A DNA stretch of 64,000 nucleotides. Source: Candidatus Nitrosopumilus sp. (lineage in GTDB: Archaea > Thermoproteota > Nitrososphaeria > Nitrososphaerales > Nitrosopumilaceae). Where the stretch lies: NCBI GenBank assembly GCA_003331425.1, contig QOOS01000004.1, positions 1-64,000 of the forward strand, read 5' to 3'. Below the pieces are notes generated by a model. The model was not told the origin of the DNA. It saw only the letters and a list, made by a program, of their open reading frames with translations, and made no database searches. The translations under genes were made by a program, and so were the position numbers. Below are positions 1 through 8,159 of this stretch, one piece after another (within the stretch, counting starts at the first letter, position 1; each line of letters starts with the position of its first letter).

Positions 1-90
1 CTTCTCTTCGGCCACCTTCTCTTCGGCCACCTTCTCTTCGGCCACCTTCTCTTCGGCCACCTTCTCTTCGGCCACCTTCTCTTCGGCCAC
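1..90 (-). repeat. 15-bp tandem repeat encoding (GGRRE)n tail of Nop5
   Basis: Six nucleotide-identical copies of cttctcttcggccac (plus strand) run head to tail from position 1 to 90 and continue beyond the window edge. Read on the minus strand in the Nop5 frame each copy encodes Gly-Gly-Arg-Arg-Glu. The perfect identity indicates recent slippage or expansion. There are no spacers, so this is not a CRISPR array. Confidence 0.95.
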
Positions 91-1258
91 CAAAGTTTCC
101 ATCTCCACGACTAAATTGTTGAGGTGTTCTGATGTCTTTTTCAGTTGGATTTTCATATTTTTTACCTATTTCATCCACTCTGATATTGAGTTTTTCTAGT
201 AAAGTTTGATTCAACCCTTCACCATAAACATCCACTCTTGCAGCAATTACTGCTTTTGCAGCAACTGCTCTAGCAATCTTACCTCTTTGCCAACGTGGAG
301 CTGCATGAACCATTGCATGCTGGAATAATAATCCGTGCTTTGGTGGTTGAGAACCGGTCTTTAATGATCTAAACAGTGCTTTTTCAGCACCTAATACTTG
401 TATTGTACTTGCAGGAAGTGATGCCATTCTTTTCAAACTTCCAGCTCTTCCTAAAATTCTTGCACCAACTGCAGTACCTAGAATAGCAGAAAGGTTAGGT
501 GCAATTTCTTGCATTTCTGATTCTACATGTTCTTCAAGTTTTTTACGTAATTCATAGAAATCTAAAATTTGTTTTGCAATTGATTGAACAATTGATAAAT
601 TGATATCTGAAATATCTCCTCCTCTACTTTTTGATAAGATTAATGATAACATCTCTACTTTTGATTCTGGAAAACCAGCTTCTTCAAAAACTTGTTTTGA
701 TAATGATTCTCGTTTACCTGCCATTACAATTTGTGCATATCCATTGATACTATCTATCATATTATCTAATTCAGGAAAATGTAATCCATACCATTCTCTA
801 AGCCTTGAACTTAACCCATTTGCAATTTTATCAATTTCATCTAATGAATTAATTGCTTGAATAATATGAAGATCTGGACTTTGTGATACCTCTGTAACTT
901 TTGAAGATGAAAATCCTAAAGCAAATTCTCTTAATTTGCCTAATGTATCTTGAAGATTTGATGCAAATCCTGAATCTACAATAATTTGTGGTTTTGTTGA
1001 TTGTACTTTTTCTAATTCTTCCAAATCCATTATATGACAATCAATTGAAAATTTTTTCAAAATTGCAAGTAATGACTCGTCACTTACTGAAACTCCTCTT
1101 TGAATTTTAGCTAAATAATTAATTAATTCATTTAATTTTGCTTCTTTATTTTTTATTGCAAGATATTCTTTTACTGGATTTGAAAATGGAAATGATTCTT
1201 CTACTTGTCCATCATTAAAAACTGATATTCCCAATTCGGTTAAAATCACTGAATACAT
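1..1258 (-). CDS. nop5: Nop5/Nop56-family C/D box sRNP scaffold protein (3' end cut by window)
   Basis: This protein bridges L7Ae-bound C/D box guide RNA and fibrillarin in the archaeal 2'-O-methylation complex. The start is ATG at 1258, with a TATA-like box near 1280-1290 on the same strand. The N-terminal half (about residues 1-120) is the fibrillarin-contact region, followed by a coiled-coil stretch. The Nop domain lies near residues 235-350 and shows the family motifs GAEKALFR (about residue 289) and PKHGLLFQH. After about residue 389 the protein becomes a low-complexity tail of repeated GGRRE that runs off the window, so the stop codon is not visible. Archaeal Nop5 tails are usually Lys-rich; this Gly-Arg-Glu tail is unusual. 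Fibrillarin often neighbours nop5 but would lie outside the window. Confidence 0.93.
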   Translation of the reverse strand, partial: MYSVILTELGISVFNDGQVEESFPFSNPVKEYLAIKNKEAKLNELINYLAKIQRGVSVSDESLLAILKKFSIDCHIMDLEELEKVQSTKPQIIVDSGFASNLQDTLGKLREFALGFSSSKVTEVSQSPDLHIIQAINSLDEIDKIANGLSSRLREWYGLHFPELDNMIDSINGYAQIVMAGKRESLSKQVFEEAGFPESKVEMLSLILSKSRGGDISDINLSIVQSIAKQILDFYELRKKLEEHVESEMQEIAPNLSAILGTAVGARILGRAGSLKRMASLPASTIQVLGAEKALFRSLKTGSQPPKHGLLFQHAMVHAAPRWQRGKIARAVAAKAVIAARVDVYGEGLNQTLLEKLNIRVDEIGKKYENPTEKDIRTPQQFSRGDGNFGGRREGGRREGGRREGGRREGGRREGGRRE

Positions 1259-1343
1259 GAATAGTTGAACCTAGATCACCTTTAAAAAATGTACTAGATC
1301 ATTAAATCAACTATTATATTCGAAACTAGATTTATCTATCCTG
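1259..1343. promoter_or_regulatory. Divergent promoter region of nop5 and pyrD
   Basis: An AT-rich 85-base gap separates two divergent start codons. A TATA-like ctttaaaaaat at about 1280-1290 sits some 26 bases from the nop5 ATG, and tattatatt at about 1311-1320 sits some 28 bases from the pyrD ATG. Both spacings fit leaderless archaeal transcripts. Assigned from spacing and composition only. Confidence 0.5.
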
Positions 1344-2255
1344 ATGGAACCCAGTCTTGCAACTTCTGTAGGTAAAATGCAATTAGATAAACCTGCTATG
1401 CTTGCATCTGGAATTCTAGGAATTTCTTTAGATGTATTTAATCGATTATATCGTTCAGGTGCTGGAGCAGTTGTCACTAAGTCCCTTAGTAGTGAGCCAT
1501 GGGAAGGTTATCCAAATCCAACTATTTTTAGTGTAAATGGCGGTGGTTGGATGAATGCCGTCGGTCTTTCAAATCCAGGTGCTTCAAATTTTGCTAAAAT
1601 GATTGAACCTAATGTGGATGTTCCCATTATAGTGAGTTTAGTTGGTTCTATTCCTAAAGATTTTGAAATGATGATCAACGAATTTAAAAATTGTAATGTA
1701 ACTGCATTTGAATTGAATTTATCTTGTCCACATGTTGCCAAAGTTGGTCTAGAAGTTGGAGATGACCCTGAATTAGTGAAGAAAATAGTTACTACTGTAA
1801 AAAATTCTACTACTGCTCCTGTAATTGCAAAAGTTGGTTTGGGTACTACTAATTATCTTAATACTGTAAAGACTGCAATTGATTCAGGAATTGATGCTAT
1901 TACTGCAATTAATACTGTTAGAGCAATGGCAATTGATGTTGAAACTCAAAGACCAATTCTTAGTAACAAATATGGTGGCTTGTCTGGTACACCAATCAAA
2001 CCAATTGCATTAAGATGTGTTTATGAAATTTCTTCTAAATATGATATTCCAATTATTGGATGTGGTGGAATTTCTACTTGGGAAGATGCAATTGAGTTTT
2101 TCTTAGCTGGTGCTTCTGCTATTCAACTTGGTAGTGCAATAGGTGATAATTGGATAAATGTTTTTGATGATATCAACAAAGGTGTATTACAATACATGAA
2201 ACAGAAAAATTATTCTACAATAGAGGAGATGGTGGGACTTGCAAAGAAATTCTAA
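1344..2255 (+). CDS. pyrD: Dihydroorotate dehydrogenase, catalytic subunit (class 1B)
   Basis: This FMN enzyme oxidises dihydroorotate to orotate, the fourth step of pyrimidine synthesis. The protein has 303 residues, the normal length for the family, and forms a single TIM barrel. LNLSCPH near residues 124-130 carries the catalytic Cys (about 128) typical of class 1 enzymes. The C-terminal GCGGIST and GASAIQLGSA segments are the phosphate-binding strands for FMN. The next gene is the PyrK electron-transfer subunit, which overlaps its 3' end by 17 bases, so a class 1B heterotetramer using NAD through FAD and a 2Fe-2S cluster is expected. Confidence 0.96.
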   Translation: MEPSLATSVGKMQLDKPAMLASGILGISLDVFNRLYRSGAGAVVTKSLSSEPWEGYPNPTIFSVNGGGWMNAVGLSNPGASNFAKMIEPNVDVPIIVSLVGSIPKDFEMMINEFKNCNVTAFELNLSCPHVAKVGLEVGDDPELVKKIVTTVKNSTTAPVIAKVGLGTTNYLNTVKTAIDSGIDAITAINTVRAMAIDVETQRPILSNKYGGLSGTPIKPIALRCVYEISSKYDIPIIGCGGISTWEDAIEFFLAGASAIQLGSAIGDNWINVFDDINKGVLQYMKQKNYSTIEEMVGLAKKF

Positions 2256-3051
2256 TCATACTACTATTGTCACAATTGAAAAAGTAGTTGATGAAACTCC
2301 TACTGTTAGAACTTTATATTTTTCAGATGATGTAATGTCTAATGTTTTACCTGGACAATTTGCAATGGTTTGGATTCCTGGAATTAACGAATTACCTATG
2401 AGTGTAATGATTTCTAATGAATCTGGAAAGGCAGCATTTACTGTAAGAAAACATGGTTTAGCATCAACTGGATTATTCAATATTAAAACTGGCGAAAAAA
2501 TCGGAGTTCGCGGACCTTACGGAAATGCTTTTGACATTAAACAAGGAAAACTTTTGCTAGTTGGAGGAGGAACTGGACTTGTTCCAATGATGCGATTATT
2601 AACTCATGTAAAACCAACAGATGATGTAACTGTATTAATTGGTGCAAAATCTAAAGATGAGGTTTTCTTTGAAACTTTAGCAAATGAACTTTTAAAAAAT
2701 AATTCTCACAAAGTGATTGTTTGTACTGATGATGGAAGTTATGGCGAAAAAGGGTTTGTAACTGACGTGGTAGAAAAATTAGTAAATGAATCCAATTTTG
2801 ATGGTGTGTATACTTGCGGTCCTGAAAAAATGATGTACAAAACTGTTCAATCTGCTCACACCAAAGGCATTTTTGTTCAGGCCAGTCTTGAGCGTATGAT
2901 GAAATGTGGGGTTGGAATTTGTGGAAGTTGTTGTGTGGGAGAAGATCTTGCATGTAAAGACGGAACTATATTTGATGGAAATCATCTGTCTCAAAACAAA
3001 GAATTTGGGCATACGCATAGAAATAAGGCTGGAATTCTTGAAGATTATTGA
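2239..3051 (+). CDS. pyrK: Dihydroorotate dehydrogenase, electron-transfer subunit
   Basis: PyrK passes electrons from dihydroorotate in PyrD to NAD through FAD and a 2Fe-2S cluster. The 270-residue protein has an N-terminal FAD-binding barrel (with RTLYFSDD and an LPMSVM flavin segment), a nucleotide-binding lobe with GGGTGLVPM near residues 112-120, and a cluster motif with Cys 223, 228, 231 and 239. The chosen TTG start lies inside the end of pyrD (17-base overlap); no closer ATG precedes the conserved first strand. The overlap implies translational coupling with pyrD. Confidence 0.95.
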   Translation: MQRNSNHTTIVTIEKVVDETPTVRTLYFSDDVMSNVLPGQFAMVWIPGINELPMSVMISNESGKAAFTVRKHGLASTGLFNIKTGEKIGVRGPYGNAFDIKQGKLLLVGGGTGLVPMMRLLTHVKPTDDVTVLIGAKSKDEVFFETLANELLKNNSHKVIVCTDDGSYGEKGFVTDVVEKLVNESNFDGVYTCGPEKMMYKTVQSAHTKGIFVQASLERMMKCGVGICGSCCVGEDLACKDGTIFDGNHLSQNKEFGHTHRNKAGILEDY

Positions 3052-3093
3052 GTTTTTCGAGTAAGGTTTAAAATCAATCATCAAATATTTTGC

Positions 3094-4827
3094 GTGAAGG
3101 GAATGGGAACTCCAAAAATCGTTTTAACAGCAGATAGAACTCTGATGTCTCCTTACAGGGGATTATCTTTGGCAACATTTTTCGGATGTGCCCCTGCATT
3201 AGATCCTAACAGAGATCCTAAGAGCTTTTGGTACAAAATACTTGGAAAACAGGTAACTCCTAAAGTTCTATTTGATTTCATTTGTAACTGGTCTCCAGAT
3301 ATCAATGGTGCAGCAAAATATGCTCCATACGGATTGAGAAAATTAGAAGCCGGTTTGTTACGTGATGGTTTCGCACGAAGTGATGTAGTTGTTGCTCATC
3401 CAAATCATATTGAAAAATTTATTGGTCCTGAAACTGAAGTTATTGGAACTTATGAAATGGATCCATTGGGAATGGGTCCAGTAACTATGACATTTACTTA
3501 TGGAAGAAAACAAACCTCCTATGATGAATTTTACAATACTGAATTACATCATAGAATTAAAGCTGCTAAAGCACGAACTGGAAGTAAAGCTAAAGTTATT
3601 TCTGGTGCTTCAGGTACTTGGCAATATAATTACGATCCTGCAAAAATTGAGGAGTTTGGAATTTATGCAATATTAGAAGGAGAACTTGGTGGAATTGCAC
3701 CTGAAATTGATGGACATGCTGGTAGATTCTTTAATTATTTAATTAATGGCGATTTCGAAAATATGGATCCTTTCAGAAAAAGAAGTGACTTTAAAGTTAA
3801 CATTAAAGAATTTGAAAGAGAAGGTAAAAAAATTCATGGAAGATTTGTAAATTTTTGGGATAGACCTGATTTAGAAGAAATTCCAGATATTGTAGAACCT
3901 AGTATGCATGGAATGGTTGAAGTTATGAGAGGTTGTGGAAGAGGTTGTAAATTCTGTGACGTTACATTAAGATCATTAAGATATTATTCTCCTGAAAAAG
4001 TCAAAAAAGAAATCGAAGTTAACATAAAAAAAGGTGGTTCTAAATCTGCATGGATTCATAGTGATGATATTTTTGTTTATGGAATGGACCCACGAACTGC
4101 AAAAGGAATGGAACCAAATCGAGAAGCATTAGAAGAATTGTTTACCGCAATCATGTCTACTGGTGTTGAACACACCAATCCAACACATGGAACTTTAGCT
4201 GGAGCAATCGCTGATGAAAAACTTCTTCCAAACTTATCCAGAATTATGAAAGCCGGTCCTGATAACATGATTGGTGTTCAAGCTGGATTTGAAACTGGTA
4301 GTCTTAGATTAATTGGAAAATATGCTGATAGAAAACTTGCTCCTTATGACCCATCAGAATGGCACTGGGTTGTTAAAGAGGGTGTCAAATCCATGAATGA
4401 AAATTATTGGATTCCTGCTTTTACATTAATTATGGGACTGGATAATGATGAAACTCCTGAAGATTCTTGGGAAACTATTAGACTTCTTAGTGAATTAGAG
4501 CATGAACAACCTGATTCTATGTTTACTGCAACTGCTCTAACCTTTGTTCCAATTGGGTTACTTGAAACTTCTAATTTCTTTAACATTGGAAATGAAATGA
4601 CTCCTGCACAATTGGGCGTGTTATACAAAACATGGCAACATAATTTCAAATATGCCATTCAAAAATTCATGACTAAAACTGGTGCAAAAGGACCCCAAAG
4701 ATATTTCTTCAATGCAATTGCCCGATCTCTTGGTGGAGTTCCACTAGGAGCTATGGAAAAATATGCACGTAGAAAGAGTCCTGAACATGAAAAAGTCATT
4801 GAAACTATCAAAGCAAAGTACTGGTAG
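3094..4827 (+). CDS. Radical SAM protein of unknown substrate
   Basis: The 577-residue protein has a radical SAM core with CGRGCKFC (Cys-x3-Cys-x2-Cys) near residues 282-289, which binds the 4Fe-4S cluster that cleaves S-adenosylmethionine. About 270 residues precede the core, opening with IVLTADRTLMSPYRG; they recall the large two-domain COG1032-type proteins, but no DxHxxG cobalamin motif is visible. The C-terminal 200 residues carry no family I can name. GTG at 3094 or ATG at 3103 could be the start; a TATA-like tttaaaat at 3067-3074 fits either. It follows pyrDK on the same strand with a 42-base gap. The substrate cannot be told from sequence. Confidence 0.85.
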   Translation: MKGMGTPKIVLTADRTLMSPYRGLSLATFFGCAPALDPNRDPKSFWYKILGKQVTPKVLFDFICNWSPDINGAAKYAPYGLRKLEAGLLRDGFARSDVVVAHPNHIEKFIGPETEVIGTYEMDPLGMGPVTMTFTYGRKQTSYDEFYNTELHHRIKAAKARTGSKAKVISGASGTWQYNYDPAKIEEFGIYAILEGELGGIAPEIDGHAGRFFNYLINGDFENMDPFRKRSDFKVNIKEFEREGKKIHGRFVNFWDRPDLEEIPDIVEPSMHGMVEVMRGCGRGCKFCDVTLRSLRYYSPEKVKKEIEVNIKKGGSKSAWIHSDDIFVYGMDPRTAKGMEPNREALEELFTAIMSTGVEHTNPTHGTLAGAIADEKLLPNLSRIMKAGPDNMIGVQAGFETGSLRLIGKYADRKLAPYDPSEWHWVVKEGVKSMNENYWIPAFTLIMGLDNDETPEDSWETIRLLSELEHEQPDSMFTATALTFVPIGLLETSNFFNIGNEMTPAQLGVLYKTWQHNFKYAIQKFMTKTGAKGPQRYFFNAIARSLGGVPLGAMEKYARRKSPEHEKVIETIKAKYW

Positions 4828-4841
4828 TTATTATCCAAATA

Positions 4842-4849
4842 CATAAATT
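4842..4849 (+). promoter_or_regulatory. TATA-like box of rps30e
   Basis: The sequence cataaatt is centred about 26 bases before the ATG at 4871, as expected for a leaderless transcript. Confidence 0.45.
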
Positions 4850-4870
4850 CACTAATTCTTAGATTATATC

Positions 4871-5053
4871 ATGGCAACTCACGGATCACTTACCAAAGCA
4901 GGTAAAGTAAGAGGACAAACTCCTAAAGTAGAGGGTAGAAAAATTGTAGGCGATAGTTCTAGTGTTGCCAACAAAGGTAATTTCAAAAAACGATTTGCTT
5001 TGGGTAGATTTCCAGGACAGAATAAACCTGGCCAAAGAAGAAAAAAACGATAG
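4871..5053 (+). CDS. rps30e: Small ribosomal subunit protein eS30
   Basis: A 60-residue basic protein beginning MATHGSLTKAGKVRGQTPK, the conserved opening of eS30, followed by a Gly/Lys/Arg-rich chain ending GQRRKKR. It belongs to the small ribosomal subunit near the A site. Among archaea eS30 is patchy and is found in thaumarchaea and crenarchaea, so it helps place the organism. It stands alone, between the radical SAM gene and radA, with its own promoter-like element. Confidence 0.9.
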   Translation: MATHGSLTKAGKVRGQTPKVEGRKIVGDSSSVANKGNFKKRFALGRFPGQNKPGQRRKKR

Positions 5054-5106
5054 TCTTTTTCGTCTTTATTTTTATAATTTATAGATCAAATTTTTAAACA
5101 ATACCC

Positions 5107-5137
5107 TTATAAAGTACAGGTACCGTACTATACGGTA
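5107..5137 (+). promoter_or_regulatory. radA promoter with palindrome at the start site
   Basis: ttataaa at 5107-5113 is centred about 27 bases before the radA ATG (5137). Between them lies a perfect inverted repeat, taccgta (5121-5127) and tacggta (5131-5137) around a 3-base centre. Its right arm ends on the A of the start codon, where a leaderless transcript would begin. A repressor bound there would block initiation; this is inference from position. Confidence 0.5.
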
Positions 5138-6309
5138 TGGTTGAAGATTTAAGATTAGATAGTTTAGAGGGCGTAGGTCCTGTAACTACAAGAAAATTAT
5201 CCGATGCAGGTGTCCACAACGTCATGGACCTCATCGTTAGAGGTCCTGTTGATATTTCAGAAATCACTGGAATGGAAAAGGATACAGCTGAAAAAATTGT
5301 CAATAAAGCAAGAAAACATTTAGTTGAAGGTGGTCTACTTGCTAAAGATTTCATTAGTGCAAGTGAACTGTATAAAACTCGACAAAGTATTGGTAAGATT
5401 AGTACTGGTACTAATTGTCTTGATACACTATTTGATGGTGGTATTGAAACTAGAGCTCTAACAGAAGTTTATGGAGAATTTGGTTGTGGTAAAACACAAT
5501 TTGCTCATACCATGTCTGTAATGGTTCAAAAAAGTAAAGAAGAAGGTGGACTTGAAGGTGGTGTTTTGTATATTGATACAGAAAATACTTTCAGACCTGA
5601 AAGAATTGTTCAAATTGCTCAAGCACATGAAATGGATCCTGAAAAAGTTTTGGATAATATTATTGTCGCACGTGCATACAACAGTGCTCATCAAACATTA
5701 ATCCTCGAAGAAGCTGGTAGTATAATTGAAGAAAACAATGTAAAGTTAATCGTTGCAGATTCTGCAGTTGGATTATTCCGTTCTGAATATCTTGGAAGGG
5801 GAACATTGTCTGTTAGACAACAAAAATTAAATCATTTTGTTCATTTGTTGGTTAGAATTGCTGAAACATATGATTGTGCTGCAATTGCCACAAATCAAGT
5901 TATGGCATCCCCTGATGTTTTCTTTGGAGACCCAACTAGACCTATTGGTGGAAATGTAGTTGCACATACAAGTACCTACAGAATCTACTTTAAGAAATCT
6001 GGTAAAAAACGAATTGCTAGAATGGTGGATAGTCCTCATCATCCTGAAGAAGAAGTAATCTTTGCTTTGGGACAAGCAGGAGTTATTGATCCTGAAGAAG
6101 CAGAGAAAAAAACAAAAAAGACTGCCAAGAAAGCAACTACAAAAAAAGCTAAAGAACCTAAAACAAAAGCTACTGTAGAACCTGAAGTAGAGGCTACTGT
6201 AGAACCTGAAGTAGAGGCTACTGTAGAACCTGAAGTAGAGGCTACTGTAGAACCTGAAGTAGATGTAGTTGAAGATCACGGTGCAGATATCACATCTGAT
6301 GATTTCTAG
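5137..6309 (+). CDS. radA: DNA repair and recombination protein RadA with repeat tail
   Basis: RadA is the archaeal RecA/Rad51 recombinase that forms filaments on single-stranded DNA and drives strand exchange. The N-terminal 65 residues are a helix-hairpin-helix domain (LEGVGPVTTRKLSDAGV). The ATPase core follows with Walker A GEFGCGKT at residues 113-120 and Walker B LIVADSAVGLFR; ATNQV and the DNA-binding loops are present. The core ends near residue 325. An added tail of about 65 residues is first Lys-rich, then four copies of ATVEPEVE, ending in an acidic stretch. The core matches the family fully; the tail is extra compared with typical archaeal RadA of 310-350 residues. Confidence 0.97.
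   Translation: MVEDLRLDSLEGVGPVTTRKLSDAGVHNVMDLIVRGPVDISEITGMEKDTAEKIVNKARKHLVEGGLLAKDFISASELYKTRQSIGKISTGTNCLDTLFDGGIETRALTEVYGEFGCGKTQFAHTMSVMVQKSKEEGGLEGGVLYIDTENTFRPERIVQIAQAHEMDPEKVLDNIIVARAYNSAHQTLILEEAGSIIEENNVKLIVADSAVGLFRSEYLGRGTLSVRQQKLNHFVHLLVRIAETYDCAAIATNQVMASPDVFFGDPTRPIGGNVVAHTSTYRIYFKKSGKKRIARMVDSPHHPEEEVIFALGQAGVIDPEEAEKKTKKTAKKATTKKAKEPKTKATVEPEVEATVEPEVEATVEPEVEATVEPEVDVVEDHGADITSDDF
6169..6264 (+). repeat. 24-bp tandem repeat encoding (ATVEPEVE)4 in RadA
   Basis: Four copies start at 6169, 6193, 6217 and 6241. The first three are identical and the fourth differs only at its last bases. They encode an acidic, Pro-containing tail on RadA that should be disordered. Confidence 0.95.
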
Positions 6310-6399
6310 TCACTAGAAGATTTTTTCTTCTCTTTTTCTTATTTTATTTTTTAATTATTCATTAAATTCTAATATTATCTGACAATTTGATATTGTATC

Positions 6400-7455
6400 A
6401 TGGTAGACCTTTATCGATTTCTTCCTGAAGAAATGGAAAAATTAGTTATTGATATGGGTTATCCACGTTATAGGGCAGATCAGATTTTACTTCCTTTGTA
6501 TTATAAATTTCCAAAAAAAATTTCAGATATCAAACAATTACCAAAAAAATTGATTGAAGAATTAAATGATGCTGATTATACAATAGGCTCTGCAAAAGAA
6601 ACTCATAGAGTTGTAAGTGAAGATGGTGATACTACAAAATTATTGCTCAATTTAACAAATGAACAGTCTGTTGAAACTGTTTTAATGCAATATGAACCAA
6701 CCAAAATTGGAGGTCATCCAAGATCAACTATTTGTGTTTCAACTCAAATTGGATGTGCTATGGGTTGCGTATTTTGTGCAACAGGACAAATGGGTTTTGA
6801 AACAAATCTAAAGGCAGAACAAATTATTTCACAAGTAATTCATTTTGAAGAAATTTTAAGACAAAGAGGCGAACATGTTACAAATTTAGTTTTTATGGGA
6901 ATGGGTGAACCTATGGCAAATTATGATGAAATGATTAGAGCTGTAAAAATTTTAACACATCCTAGAGGATTTGGTCTAGGTCAACGTCACATAACTATTT
7001 CAACAATTGGAATTAAGTCTGGAATTGAAAGATTAGCTGATGAAAATTTACAAATTGGTTTGGCAATATCCTTACATGCTCCTACAAATGATTTAAGAAA
7101 AAAATTAGTTCCTACTGCTGTTCCTAATTCTGTTGAAGAAATTATTGAGTCTGGTCATAATTATTTTAAAAGAACAGGTAGACGTGTTACTTTTGAATAC
7201 GCATTAATGGATGGAATTAATGATTCTCCAGACATTGCTAATAATTTAGCTAAATTATTACAAGGAAATGGTTCTCATGTGAATTTAATTCCAATTAATC
7301 CTACTGCTGGTGATTTTAAACGCCCATCAAACAATCGTGTTCATGAGTTTGAACGAATTTTATCCAAAGCCGGAATTAATTGCACAATTAGAATTGAGAA
7401 AGGTACTGAGATCTCAGCTGCATGTGGACAACTTAGAACTGATATGATTGGGTAA
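6400..7455 (+). CDS. rlmN: RlmN/Cfr-type radical SAM RNA methyltransferase
   Basis: RlmN makes 2-methyladenosine at A2503 of 23S rRNA (and A37 of some tRNAs) by a radical SAM reaction through a methylated Cys. The 351-residue protein has an N-terminal accessory domain, CAMGCVFC cluster cysteines at 119, 123 and 126, FMGMGEPM near residue 167, and the C-terminal catalytic Cys in SAACGQL at 342. All catalytic features of RlmN are kept. RlmN is chiefly bacterial, so an archaeal copy suggests old transfer. A TATA-like taatattat at about 6370-6378 precedes the ATG by 26 bases. Cfr activity (A2503 C8) cannot be ruled out from sequence alone. Confidence 0.88.
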   Translation: MVDLYRFLPEEMEKLVIDMGYPRYRADQILLPLYYKFPKKISDIKQLPKKLIEELNDADYTIGSAKETHRVVSEDGDTTKLLLNLTNEQSVETVLMQYEPTKIGGHPRSTICVSTQIGCAMGCVFCATGQMGFETNLKAEQIISQVIHFEEILRQRGEHVTNLVFMGMGEPMANYDEMIRAVKILTHPRGFGLGQRHITISTIGIKSGIERLADENLQIGLAISLHAPTNDLRKKLVPTAVPNSVEEIIESGHNYFKRTGRRVTFEYALMDGINDSPDIANNLAKLLQGNGSHVNLIPINPTAGDFKRPSNNRVHEFERILSKAGINCTIRIEKGTEISAACGQLRTDMIG

Positions 7456-7478
7456 TTTTCTAAAAAATTGTCCTAAGT

Positions 7479-7487
7479 GTTAAAATA
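7479..7487 (+). promoter_or_regulatory. TATA-like box of the rpl21e operon
   Basis: gttaaaata is centred about 27 bases before the rpl21e ATG at 7511 and probably drives the five-gene cluster that follows. Confidence 0.45.
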
Positions 7488-7510
7488 GGGCTTTCCAAGG
7501 TTTTAGACTC

Positions 7511-7810
7511 ATGGCAACTAAGAAGTCTCATGGTCGTTCACATGGATTTAAACATAAATCTAGATCTGTAATGACAAAAAAATCCCCTAGAGGAGTATCA
7601 TTTTTGTTACGTGAATACCAAGAAGGCCAACAAGCACTTGTCATTATTGATCCTAGACAGCATAAAGGATTGCCACATAGAAGATATCACGGAAAAGTAG
7701 GTGTTATTACCAATGTAGGCAGACGTGCTATAACATTAAGTGTTAAATTGGGAAATAAACCAAAAACCTTAATCACTAGGTTAGATCACATAAAACCATT
7801 CGGTGTATAA
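7511..7810 (+). CDS. rpl21e: Large ribosomal subunit protein eL21
   Basis: A 99-residue basic protein with the eL21 pattern: an N-terminal SHG.S.G..HKSRS region, an SH3-like core (VIIDPRQHKGLPHRRYHGKVGVI) split here as VIIDPRQHKGLPHRR then YHGKVGVI, and a C-terminal RLDHIKP. It leads the conserved archaeal cluster rpl21e-rpo4-DUF655-rsmA, and the next gene starts 2 bases after its stop. Confidence 0.95.
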   Translation: MATKKSHGRSHGFKHKSRSVMTKKSPRGVSFLLREYQEGQQALVIIDPRQHKGLPHRRYHGKVGVITNVGRRAITLSVKLGNKPKTLITRLDHIKPFGV

Positions 7811-7812
7811 TT

Positions 7813-8139
7813 ATGGAAGAAGTACAAAAAAAACAAGCAATTTCACTTTCTGAAGTAAAAGAAATTTTGGGTAAGGTTGATGTTGAAGAAATGGATCAAA
7901 TACAACGTTGGACATATGATTATGTTTCAAAGTTTGTAACAATTGATTCAAAAGATGCCAAAGACATGAAAAAGAAGCTTATCAAAGATTGTGAATTGAC
8001 AGAAGATGAAGCAGTTGAAATTGTAAATATCCGACCAACAAGTATGGCCGAATTACGTTCATTTACTTTCGGTTGGAAAAAATTAATCCTTGCCGAAACC
8101 CTGGAAAAAATGCTCAAAATAATCCAGGAGCATTCTTAA
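7813..8139 (+). CDS. rpo4: DNA-directed RNA polymerase subunit Rpo4 (RpoF)
   Basis: Rpo4 pairs with Rpo7 to form the stalk of archaeal RNA polymerase and corresponds to eukaryotic Rpb4. The 108-residue, mostly helical protein shows the HRDC-like fold signature with RWTYDYVSKF and an IVNIRPTSMAEL segment near residues 72-84, typical of archaeal RpoF. Its position between rpl21e and DUF655 is conserved across archaea and supports the call. Confidence 0.93.
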   Translation: MEEVQKKQAISLSEVKEILGKVDVEEMDQIQRWTYDYVSKFVTIDSKDAKDMKKKLIKDCELTEDEAVEIVNIRPTSMAELRSFTFGWKKLILAETLEKMLKIIQEHS

Positions 8140-8159
8140 TTTTTCCGGAGCAATAAATT

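Noticed and set aside
1..90. Short repeats that could suggest a CRISPR array
   Set aside because: The 15-bp units are contiguous with no spacers and stay in the Nop5 reading frame.
849..1040. Small open frame on the minus strand within nop5
   Set aside because: Out of frame with the conserved Nop5 protein and with no recognisable product.
5827..6279. 150-residue open frame on the minus strand opposite radA
   Set aside because: Phe/Ser/Tyr-rich repetitive product antisense to the RadA repeats; radA is clearly the real gene.
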